From NCBI GenBank assembly GCA_949317995.1, contig OX439043.1, forward strand, positions 6,874,501-6,938,500: a stretch of 64,000 bases of DNA, in the 5' to 3' direction. The stretch is from Acholoe squamosa (taxonomy: Eukaryota > Annelida > Polychaeta > Phyllodocida > Polynoidae). The notes under the pieces are model-generated. The model was not told where the DNA came from. It saw only the letters and a program-made list of their open reading frames with translations, and made no database searches. A program made the position numbers and the translations under genes. This document shows, in pieces, positions 54,326 to 64,000 of this stretch (position 1 is the stretch's first letter; each line of letters opens with the position of its first letter).

Positions 54326-55506
54326 ATGGTGTAGAATCCTCACTGTAACAATCCCATTGTTTTCACCTCTCATGAGCCATGAATCAAAGTGAGACGACAC
54401 CTAAAGAGTCTGCTTCAGAACGCGCCATTACATGCCCAGGGCTAGACACGCCCTAACCAGCAGCAGCAGCAGCGGCAGCTCCAGACACACACCAGCCTAC
54501 TCAAATAGCTTATTTGACGCCTGACGCCTTTCTGTTGGATCCTATCCTGCCAGCATCATTATTAACACCTAAACCAACACCTGTGAGTAGGAACAAAACT
54601 TTCTCATCAACAATAGTTGATAGTAATACCGGTACACAGACCAGCACACCTAGTACATCACAGGCACCAGGCCTTAATTTGATTTTACCTGGTTTCTCAG
54701 ACGCTGAGTCCCCAGTACTAAGACTTGCTGGTCTACCAAGTGAAATACAGCCTACACCTGTAATTAGCTCTCCTAGTAACCTGGATTTAGACTCACATTT
54801 AGAACCAGGTCCCCTCAACTACAGGATGCCTTACAGAGCATACCAGTTCCTACTTAGCAGCCTAGTACCGGTACACACCCCACCTCCCATCAAGCAGGTT
54901 TTGTACACCCAGACCCCTCTGAGCTCACTTGGGATAATTTTGTTGTCCCAGACTCTACTACTAATACACCACCTAATTCTGATCTCTGGAGACAAAGGAT
55001 AAGATTAGCCATTGCCAGGTGGAGATCAGCAAACACAAAAAGTACCGACAGAGCTCAGTAGGCACCAACCTGCAACCTCGAGGACACACTGTGTGGTGAG
55101 AGCCCCTCAGCCTTTTTAGATCATGTCAATAGAATATTGGAGGAACAGTGGCCTAATGCTACAACTTTCAGTGATCCCTTCAGATCATACCTAGATCCCT
55201 CCACCCCTTAGTAAACCCCACCACCACCAAACACCTTCTCCCCCAGCTTGGAATCTGGACTCTCCTCATCTGACTATACACCCTTACCTAGCCCCAGGAG
55301 GAGAAGAGTACAGTCCAGCTCACCTCATATGACCAGGATGACCTAGCCAGAAACCTGGTGAGAGAATGCACACAGGCAGTCAGTGACTTACTGACTGGCC
55401 AAATTAACCTCCTGTCTGCTTAAATTAAAAGGGTAGGCCAGGAACATACCAGCCAACTGTCTAGAGTCAATGACAGACTGGATAACATGGATACCTGGAG
55501 AGTCAG
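54326..55506 (+). other. Gypsy-C leader and eroded gag start
   Basis: Open from 54514 to 55002 with Pro/Thr/Ser-rich composition, then many stops. Probably the decayed N-terminus of gag. Confidence 0.4.
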
Positions 55507-57232
55507 ATGGAGCGTGACATGATACACACACAGAGGAGAGCCACCGAGGACAATGCTGATGTTTTAAAAAGATCTGAATTATTGGCTGCAGATATTTCTG
55601 AGAGGATAAACAAAAAAATGGGTGATGTTAGAAGGGACATTTGCACAGCCTATGACAACAGGGCACCTCCAACTTATGCCCCTGTTACCCACCCAACACC
55701 AGCCAGCACAGGGTTAACTCACAATACTCAGACCCCGAGTGCACCTCCTGCAGCCTCCATCCTACAACAAGGCACAAGCATCAGGTTAAGTCCACCCAGC
55801 GCCTTCCAATGCAGCAATCCAACCGGCTTAATACAAGCCACGCCTACCTCACACCAGCCAGTCCAAGGCGAAATCCCTGGTTTGTCCGCCACTCACCAGA
55901 TGGCAGCACCAGCTCCCGCCCAAGGCCCAGCGCCCTAGGCTCAGTGGTAGGAGACATATACACTGCAGCACAAGGACACACCCCTGGTACTATGCCCATA
56001 CCTATGCAAACCTTGCACTCCCAAAGTACAGGTGCACACCACACGGGTTATCACCAGTTATATGCCTACTCTACACCTTTTGTCCCAAACCTAGGGCAGT
56101 CCCACTTCACTAACAGTATGGGAAGAATGACACTGGAAAATGAGAGACTCTACTTGGCCCAGCTCAGATCTTTTAATAAGCCTGAGACCTTTGATAAACC
56201 AACTGAGTACAGATCTGCATCCGAGTTCATCATGGAATTTAAATTCTGGATCAGAAACATGTACCCCAGCCATCCCCACCTTCATGCCTCATGCTTGTTC
56301 ACCTTTCCTAAGGGGAGGACAGCCCAATGTTTTTTCTCTAATATATTTGAGAAGCCCATCATGTATGATAATGAGGCTGTATACGCTGCTTTCCTACACA
56401 GTTTTGGTACCCCCGACCCTTCAACCATTATTAAAGGTTACAAAAATAGGAAGCAACAGCCAAATGAGACCGTAGAGCAATATATTGACTCTTCTCCTGG
56501 CCAATAGCAGCTTGGGAGAACCTTTGAAGGTGGATTATTTAACCAATGGCCTAAAACCTGAGATTAAGACAGTAATCATCCCTGAAGCATCTAAATCTAT
56601 AGTACAGGCAGAGCGCCTAGCACTCAAACAGGAGCTCAGCCTTGAAGCCAACAAATCCTCCTTGGCCTCCGCCCAGCAAGCAGACCTCTGTGCCATTTTC
56701 AACAACAATAAAAATAATGGCAGATCCAGAAAGGAAGCCCATTATCAGGACAATAAAAAGGATGACAGGCTTCAAAGTGGCAACTACAACAAGCAGTATG
56801 ATGCCAAATACAGAAGTGGTTTTAATAACCAATCTGACAACAACAGGAGGTACAAAGGCAGATCTAGATCCCTAGACTCACATGGCCAATTACCCCAGTT
56901 TAAGAGGTCTCTAAGTACCCACAAGAACTCAGGTACAGATGATAATAAAAAAAATCATCACTGTGGCCACAGCCCCAGCTGATAATAAACAGGTCTCCTT
57001 CAAGAGGCTCACACCTTCTGCTGATTTCAAAGCCCCTAATGACTCCTTATACAATAAGAAAAGGACCAGGGACTCAACACCAAGCAGATACTCTAGAAGC
57101 AATAAGGATAATGAGCCTACTGAATCTGACAATGATGCTGATCTCAATAATATTGATGATGATGACTTTAATCAAAATGATAGCGATGAAGACCTCATTG
57201 ATGATGAAGAGAAATATGACGATGAAGAATAG
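55507..57232 (+). pseudogene. Gypsy-C gag
   Basis: Four overlapping frames. The capsid-like block is in 55809-56507 (FNKPETFDKP, EFIMEFKFWIRNMYPSH, GTPDPSTIIKGYKNRKQ, NETVEQYI), followed by a Lys/Asn-rich stretch and an acidic Asp-rich end (57120-57225). No zinc knuckle seen. Broken by at least three frameshifts. Confidence 0.7.
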
Positions 57233-57280
57233 GTTTCTGGGGAAGATCGCCATTCACCACGTGACCCCGCCCCCACCCAA

Positions 57281-58060
57281 GTGGACAAGAAATCTGGAAT
57301 GCCCCCCGCCAGCCACCAATTAACTGATGTTCAAAGTGATGCTGAAGTCAACTCCCTCCAACAGCCTGACATCAACGGCAGGTTAAACCTTGATGACAGC
57401 TCCTCAGACAGTGAGGACTGTTATGAGGACGGCAACAGCAGAGTGGCACGCCTCCAGCTGAGAATCAAGTCAGATAAGTATGGGCAGCAAGGTAAGGTTT
57501 CTTACATTAATACCAAGTTAACTAGGGGAGCAATCTTTATTGACATGAATGACCACCCCTACAGAGCATTGGTAGATTCTGGCGCTTCCTTATCTTTTAT
57601 CAGTCAGAAAATGGCCGATAAAGTGATCAATACCCCAAACTTTAGACATGGAAGAAGATCACGTATGACTGTCCTTCTAGCAGACAGATCCTCAGTACAG
57701 GTGAACCATGCAGTAAATCTAAGCTTCTTGATAGAGGGAGTAGAATTTATCACCAGGTTCCATGTAGTACCTAAGTTAAATCACCCCTTCATCCTTGGAG
57801 TAAACTTCATGACCAAATATAAGGCCAAACTCAGTTTTGGCCCCAAGCGACCAACAGCTTTCACAATTTGGCAGGTAGAAAATTTTACAATACCACCCAA
57901 TTCGGAAACTACACTGAATGCCATGGTCATAGGCCCAGACAAATTATCTAGACTCACTGAAAATGTTGACATAATGTTACCCTTCTTAATCAAACATGCT
58001 TTGGTTAAACCCAAAACAGCGAAAAAAATTAATACCGGTAACTTTGGCAAATCCAAATGA
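57281..58060 (+). pseudogene. Gypsy-C aspartic protease
   Basis: Catalytic ALVDSGASLSFI, LLADRSSVQVNH and the second half FILGVNFM, aligning by eye with the Gypsy-A protease. Open over 259 codons, but frames differ on both sides. Confidence 0.8.
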
Positions 58061-58199
58061 TTTTCCTTTACCCTTAAAGAAGCACATGACTCTAGGCCTA
58101 TTCTGAAAAAAAATTTAAAAGCCTTTAAACATCAAAAAGGCAATACCAATTGTCCCCTTACATAGTCACTATTCACTCAACCATGTCACCCCTGACCAA

Positions 58200-59542
58200 G
58201 ATCTCTTCCCAATCAATTGTGGTGAAGATCCCTTAGAGCAGCTCCCAAAGGGTGATGAACCCCTAAAGTATAAAATTTGTGAGCAGCTCACTGACAACCA
58301 GAAAGAGCAAATCCGTAAAGTAGTCGAGTGGAATAGACAAGCTTTTGTGATAAATGACAGTGCCATTGGCTCCAATGTAGAAAACGAGGTCAAACTGGAA
58401 TTGATCCCTGACCACAAGCCCTGTAACAGGCCTTCCTACAGAATGTCCCCCCACAAAGAAATCTTCCAAAAAGAGCTCTTAAATAAACATTTAGAGCTGG
58501 GAGTTATTGAGGAATGCACTAAACCTTGTGAATGGAATTCACCCGCTTTTCTAGTGCCAAAACCTCACGGAGACAGATCTGTAGCCTCTGGTTGGAGAAT
58601 TGTAGTAGACTACAGATGGGTTAATCAAAACCTCAAATCTTTTTCGTACTCCTTCCCTAGGGCAGATGACCTCATGCAACAAATTGGCAGAACAGGTGCC
58701 AAATATTTCTCAAAATTGGACGTCTATAGCGCTTACCACCAAATTCCTTTGGCTGAAGAATCTAGGCCTATAACCACCTTTTCAGCCATGGAACCAGCTA
58801 TATGGCCAAAGTCCTTCCCATGGGACTTAAAACCTCAGGTCTATCCTTCATGAACATCATGGAGCAGCTACTCATGAAATGTAAATAAAGAAATGCAGTA
58901 GCATATGTCGATGATGTGGCTATTTATAGCCCCACATGGAAAAGACACCTACAGGACCTGGATGAAGTGCTCATTAAAGGAAACATCAAATTAAAATCTG
59001 AAAAATGTGAATTTGGCACCACCAAAATAGATTTCTTAGGATTTTCTCTTGACCGACATGATGTGTCGCCTTCTCCAGACAAAATCTGGTCTGTCAAAAC
59101 CTTTCCCCCACCTACGAACATTCATAACCTTAGGTGCTTCAATGGTTTGGCACAGTTTTACAAAAGATTTATAAAAGGATTCGCTCATATCATGAAGCCC
59201 CTATATGAGGCTGCCAAAAGCACCTTTAAATGGACCATAAACTGTCAGCAAGCCTTTGAAAAAGTCAAAGCCTCACTTTGCACTGAAGCTGTATTCAAAT
59301 TCCCTGATTATAGTAAACCTTTTGTTATCTTCACCGACTCGAGTAATTACAGCCTGGGAGCTGTGATCACACAGGTGGATGACTATGGTTTCTACAGACC
59401 GATTGAATTCACAGGTTTGACTCAACAGGAAACCAGATATGGAATAACGGACAAAGAATTACTGGGCATAGTCTTTGAAGTAAAAAAATTCCACCATTAC
59501 GTGGATGGAACTCACTTCAAGGTCTACTCTGACCACACCTAG
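58200..59542 (+). pseudogene. Gypsy-C reverse transcriptase-RNase H
   Basis: First part 58347-58853 has WNSPAFLVPKPHG, IVVDYRWVNQN, PRADDLMQQI and FSKLDVYSAYHQIPL. A shift near 58790 is followed by YVDD at 58904-58915, then FLGFSLD, the connection, and RNase H (IFTDSSNYSLGAVITQ, DKELLGIVFEVKKFHHY, YSDHT). It stops at 59542, cutting RNase H short. The catalytic YVDD is kept. Confidence 0.85.
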
Positions 59543-60496
59543 TTTCCCTCTTCAATAAGAAAGAAAACATCATGAATGGGAGACTAGCCAGGTGGGTGGA
59601 CACAGTCATGTCTTATGATTTTGAAGTAAGCTAGCCAGGTGGGTGGACACAGTCATGTCTTATGATTTTGAAGTAAGATACAGATTTCCTCTCCAGGAGA
59701 ACCTACCCACCAAGCTCTTATGACCCAGTCCCCATTAGATCACAAAGGAAAATCATACTTCCCCCAAAAACTTGTCTTTCTCTGACATTACCATGACTAA
59801 GGTTTTCAGATCAAATGACCCAGTACCCAATCACCCAATCCAGATGGGGCCTCCCAGATCAATACTAAAAGGAGGTTAAATCTGGGGAAGCACAGGCAAA
59901 CCACCAAAAGGTGTCATTGCAAAGGAAAATAGCTCTGAGAGAAATTATATAGCTTCACTTACAGCGCACTCAGAGCTGTGTGTCTTAACCAGGGCGCAGT
60001 CACAGAACTCCCAGGAAGACACACCCCTAGCCCCCACCCAATCACAGACCAGAACCACTATAAATAAACAGAGCCAACCCACAAAGGTCAAAATGGCTGG
60101 TTCTAGGTCAAGAGGTCGACCCCCAAAACCAGGTCACCAAGGGTATCAGTCAGGGCAGCTAATGCCAAAAGAGCTAAGCTCTCACATAAGGTATTACCTA
60201 TAGCTGAAAGGGCTATCACAAACTTTGCAAGCACCTCTCTGTCACACCTTCTAGAAAGGTTTTAATAAAAGCACAAAAAGAAGACCTTTTTGCCTCATCA
60301 ATGATAAATTACATTGAATATGGAAAATTGCCAATCGACTCAGGTTTAACTAACTAAATCTTGAGTAATCATGATCAGTTCATCATTCTATATGAGGTCC
60401 TCTTCAGAATCACTGATACTGTCATGGGTAAATCCCTAGACCCCACCCTTCAAATTATGATTCCTGAAAAACATTGAAAAACATTGAATCCACACA
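59543..60496. other. Gypsy-C decayed linker with 47-bp duplication
   Basis: Dense in stops. The segment CTAGCCAGGTGGGTGGACAC and its following 27 bases are repeated in tandem at about 59585-59631 and 59632-59678. This is where the RNase H end and RNase H-integrase linker should be. Confidence 0.6.
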
Positions 60497-61927
60497 TTGT
60501 TCCCCATTAGGTTAACACTTGGGTTCAGTCAAAACATACGCAGCAGTCAGATCAAGTACTATTGGCGCTCAATGCTCAAACAAGTGTTTGACTTTTGTGG
60601 CACCTGCGACACATGTCTCACTACCAAAAATAGGCCAAAGCATCTAAAATCACCAATGACACTCCGCGAACCAGTGCTAACAGCCTACTCCCACATCACC
60701 ATGGATACCATAGGTCCTTTTAATCAAGCTGTGGATGGCTCCCGCCATATACATGTGGTAACAGATCATGCTACCAGACAAGTCACAGCATGGTGCACAG
60801 AAGAAAACACAGCCGCCGATGTAACCCTTGGTTTCTTTCAGAGTGTGATCTGTATCCATGGAACACCTTCAGTCCTAAATACTGATAATGCCAAACAATA
60901 CACCTCAAATTTCTTTGCATTATTTTGCAACAAATTTGGCATAAAACATGTCACAGGGAGTGCACACTGGAGCAGGTCTCAAGGCCTCTGTGAGCGTCAG
61001 CACCAGACGATAAAATCATCCCTCAGAGCTTTTGTATCCAAATCACAAAAGCATTGGTCAACCTTCCTCCAGGCTGTGATCTTCAGCATGAATAACACAG
61101 TCTCCAGCGCCCTAGGCTACTCACTCAACCTCTTGGTTTTTGGTAAACAAACACATCTACCCACAGAGGCTGCATTGGCACTGATTACTTCTGCCAATGA
61201 TATGAAACAGAAGGAAGATATAGCCACCCACCTATTATATCTCAGGGATGATATCCAAATGAAGGCAGCAGAGAACATGATTAAGGCTCATAAAAAGATG
61301 AAAGCCAAGCATGATGCCTCAGCAGAGACATGCACCTTCAACACAGGTCAATTGGTGTATTTACACATCCCTAACCTTCAGGTGAAACACACGACCAAAA
61401 AGCTGCAACCTACCTACTCTGGCCCCTACATCATAGTCAAAATGACCTCATCAGTAACTACAATCATAAAAAGAATGCAGGATAGAAAAGTTTTCAAAAA
61501 AGCTGTACATGTATCCAGGTTGAGAAGACCAATCACAATGGCCAGCGCCAAAGCCATCATAAAAAGGCTTCAAACCGGGCCTGTGACAACCCTTTTCGAC
61601 CATCATTTGAGTACAATACCTAACACTAATACACCAGCCCCCCCTCCCAAAAAAAGAGAGGACGGCCTGCTAAAAGAGGTATTGTCACCTTTGCCCCATC
61701 TCCACTCAAAAAGGCAAAGAAGAAAAGGCAGCAATCACTTGTTAAAACTCGACAATGTAAAAAAAAACCTCCCCCCACACACCCATACAAACCAAATACA
61801 CCTCCCCTCCCACCACCCAACCCCCTGGCCACCCGCCCACAACCTAGCCACGTGCCAGACCCCTGTTATCTGCAGGGAATTCAACATTCACACACACCTA
61901 GTACCCAATTATCCCCACCCTACGTGA
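60497..61927 (+). pseudogene. Gypsy-C integrase
   Basis: 476 codons open. Cys pair CGTCDTC of the zinc domain, catalytic Asp in MDTIGPF, Asp in NTDNAKQ and Glu in CERQHQ, GPY module (YSGPYIIV), then a long Pro/His/Lys-rich tail. The His half of the zinc domain is not clear. Open but isolated from the rest of pol. Confidence 0.82.
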
Positions 61928-61936
61928 CATCCTGAC

Positions 61937-62887
61937 CTACAACACAACCTGGCGATAACAACCCAAAACCAACAGCATTTCAAAAATGCCAGCATCTTGA
62001 AAATTCCAAAATATTAACTCACTCAATGATTTCCAATCACCAATGTTCTTGATGTCCAATAGACTGAAACCTGCATCTGCGAAGGCCGATGCACCTCCTC
62101 TGCATAGTGAGTGTGAAGACAACTTATCGATGCCTGACTTGGCACACAACTTTTGCAATTTGCCCAAGTACCATGAGTAACTGCCATGACATTTTTCATG
62201 TAAGACACTACTTGTGAGTCACTGGATGGGTAGATCACCATAGATAACAGCAGGGTCAGGTAATAGTGAAGGCAGAAGAGTGAGTCATTGATGAGTGTGA
62301 AAGGTATGAACAAGACCCGCTCTTTAAATGAAATAGTCTTTGTACGGCGAAGTCTGATGGAGACACCCCAGACTTCCCAGGTCAAGTCTGACAAGGAGAC
62401 TGCCAGTCCTTGTTCGACAACATTGGACTTACGTAATAAGCCCCTGAAGCACATGATAACAGTGATCTAAAATGCCACATCCTAAGAACACGACATATCC
62501 AATAGTTTATAAATACACTTTAAGTCCTGCACTGACGCTGGTCGCGCCTGGTCTACATGATCACCTAGGGTCCTTCGAATACCTCTCATAGTGATGTAGA
62601 GTTCAAATGTATCAGGGTTGACATGTGAATAACCTAGAACCTTGTGCAACACCAAAAGTCCTCCTAGGTACTGTCTAATAGAGCTGTAGCGCAATCTTTC
62701 AGTGTGTAACATATAACAACACGACTTCTATACTAGCAGGGAATGGAGCAAGCACACCATATAATATGCAAAATTCCATATAAGAGTTCCATTGGCTCTT
62801 CCTAGTACACTCTGTGGCTCCAGCCATCCACTGTGACTGGTAGTTCGGAAGTTTGTGAGTCAAGACATCCCCTGCAGCAGAAGTCAT
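61937..62887 (-). pseudogene. DIRS-like tyrosine recombinase
   Basis: Three or four frames (62887-62699, 62712-62482, 62454-62023, 62167-61937) covering the N-terminal helical part (YSSIRQYLGGL, RGIRRTLGD), the region SLSDLTWEVWGVSIRLRRTK and the catalytic SSHSLCRGGASAFADAG (H-x-x-x-R) and IGDWKS. At least three shifts; inactive. Confidence 0.75.
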
Positions 62888-62941
62888 TTATCAGAAATGA
62901 AGGCAATCCTTTTGCACACATTTTATCCGTGCAGCGCGACA

Positions 62942-62998
62942 GTCAGGAACAACATTATCTTTCGATTTAGTCAGGAACAACATTATCTTTAGATTTAA
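62942..62998. repeat. 28-bp tandem duplication in the DIRS-like gene
   Basis: GTCAGGAACAACATTATCTT plus eight bases occurs twice in direct tandem, with one base different. It falls at the end of the RNase H frame. Confidence 0.9.
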
Positions 62999-64000
62999 CG
63001 CGAGTAGCAACAATATGAAAATTATGTACAACTGATAACCAAAATAATTCTCTTATCCACCACATACAGCGAACACTCCATGATCTGCCCTTATTTATCA
63101 TACGTTGGACGTGGGTATTGTCGGTTCTGACTATAACCTTTGTATTTGACCAATCATTTCCCCATCGTTGCGCTGCGGCAACCACTGGCCAGACTTCCAG
63201 TAGGTTAATGTCCGCCGACTCATCATATTCACAAGGGGGTTCAACCGTATGATGTAAGGGAAAGCGATTGTACAATTGATTATAGGCAGGTATCTTCCAT
63301 GCACCTACTAACCAATCACCATTGTAACATGAGCCAAATCCAGTTAGTGATGAGTCAGTGTCTACGACAGGATGACAATCAAAGGTACGTAGAATTTTGG
63401 CATAACCATTAAAAATATAACTGAACCATTTCCACCAGCAGATATCATCCATAAACCAATCAGGTAGTTTAACCACCGTGACGCTGTCAGCCATGTATTT
63501 GAGTAGGTTAATGACTCTACGTGAAAATGTCCAGCCTTCCCGAATAACTCTACTAGCGTGTGCCAAATGACCACACAGTTCTTGTAACTCTTTTTCGGTA
63601 GCAAAAGTTTTACCCAAGAACTTGTCGATCAGTACTAATAAGTTGTCTACCTTATCTGGGGGTAAGCTGATTTCCATTTTCACTGTGTCAATTACCAGAC
63701 CCAAATACTGGACTTTGGTAGCAGGGGATAAGATTTTTTCCCATGCGATATGGAACCCGAGACGTCGAAGCAGATCTACCAATATAGCCTGACGCCTCGC
63801 ACACTCATCATAGCTGTCAGCAACAATGACAAAGTCATCAAGGTAACCAAAAACATTGAAAATACCTCTGCGATTCATACACCGTATGACAAACTAGGTT
63901 AGTTGAGTAAAGATATATGGTGCACATCTAAGACCAAACGATAAGGATTGATCTTCAAAATATTCTGGCGCACCATCCAGACTCCACACAAAACCTTGTT
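62967..64000 (-). pseudogene. DIRS-like RT-RNase H, runs off the edge
   Basis: RT with FGLRCAPYIFTQL, then an in-frame TAG at 63894-63896, then GYLDDFVIVADSYDEC (catalytic YLDD) and LGLVID. The RNase H follows with VDTDSSLTGFGSCYNGDW, INLLEVWPVV and RTDNTHVQRMINKG. The end NVVPD is repeated by a 28-bp tandem duplication (about 62942-62998) that brings in the stop. Confidence 0.82.

Larger units (their letters stand above)
53841..61927 (+). mobile_element. Gypsy-C: eroded Gypsy element
   Basis: Plus-strand order gag, protease, RT-RNase H, integrase, with each gene in shifting frames. A 5' LTR is proposed at 53841-54325; no 3' LTR is seen, and a DIRS-like element begins right after integrase, so the 3' end is lost. 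Protease, RT and integrase are of the same lineage as Gypsy-A. Confidence 0.85.
61930..64000 (-). mobile_element. DIRS-like element (tyrosine recombinase retrotransposon), partial
   Basis: Minus-strand RT-RNase H followed by a tyrosine recombinase instead of a DDE integrase, the hallmark of the DIRS group. It starts beyond the right edge and ends near 61930 against Gypsy-C. Broken by stops and frameshifts. No inverted or split terminal repeats can be identified in this part. Confidence 0.82.

Overview
The window is metazoan nuclear DNA, probably from an aquatic invertebrate. It has split genes with GT/AG introns and a fauna of Gypsy, DIRS, Crypton and LINE elements; the phylum cannot be fixed from the sequence. 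One host gene is recognisable: the first seven exons of an arylsulfatase B-like gene on the minus strand (8660 down to 232, running off the left edge). Its introns hold a LINE remnant, a TA-flanked MITE, tandem repeats and tRNA-like fragments. An inverted partial second copy, with exons 5 and 6 only, lies on the plus strand at 22929-23063 and 53100-53226.

The rest is mobile DNA. From about 9.1 to 19.6 kb, on the minus strand, lies a decayed Gypsy element with gag, protease, RT-RNase H, integrase and an F-type envelope-like gene. A 373-bp piggyBac-like MITE has inserted into the envelope gene at a TTAA site. From 23214 to 52171 lies a nested structure. Element 1 is a plus-strand Gypsy element with 375-bp LTRs and a CAGA target duplication. 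It sits in the intron of the second sulfatase copy and itself contains (a) a Crypton-like tyrosine recombinase gene with intact catalytic residues beside a 126-bp near-perfect palindrome and (b) element 2, a complete minus-strand Gypsy element at 37956-51334 with identical 418-bp LTRs and an ATAG duplication. From 53.8 to 61.9 kb lies a third, eroded plus-strand Gypsy element, and from 61.9 kb to the right edge a DIRS-like element with RT-RNase H followed by a tyrosine recombinase, on the minus strand.

The most interesting signal is shared by elements 1 and 2. Both have gag, then pol in the -1 frame ending in a basic AT-hook tail, then after about 0.5 kb a very large extra ORF (ORF3, about 970-1230 residues) where other Gypsy elements carry env. 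ORF3 is not envelope-like: it has no signal peptide or membrane segment, but it has a paired C2H2-type zinc-binding region, a C-terminal helical stretch and a conserved terminal motif VFGV-D-WDGTPE-AL. The spacer before it holds an E-box and an identical CGCCATATTG 10-mer in both elements, suggesting its own promoter. Element 2 looks intact and recent. Element 1 has lesions in all three genes but only one LTR difference, so it was probably mobilised in trans.
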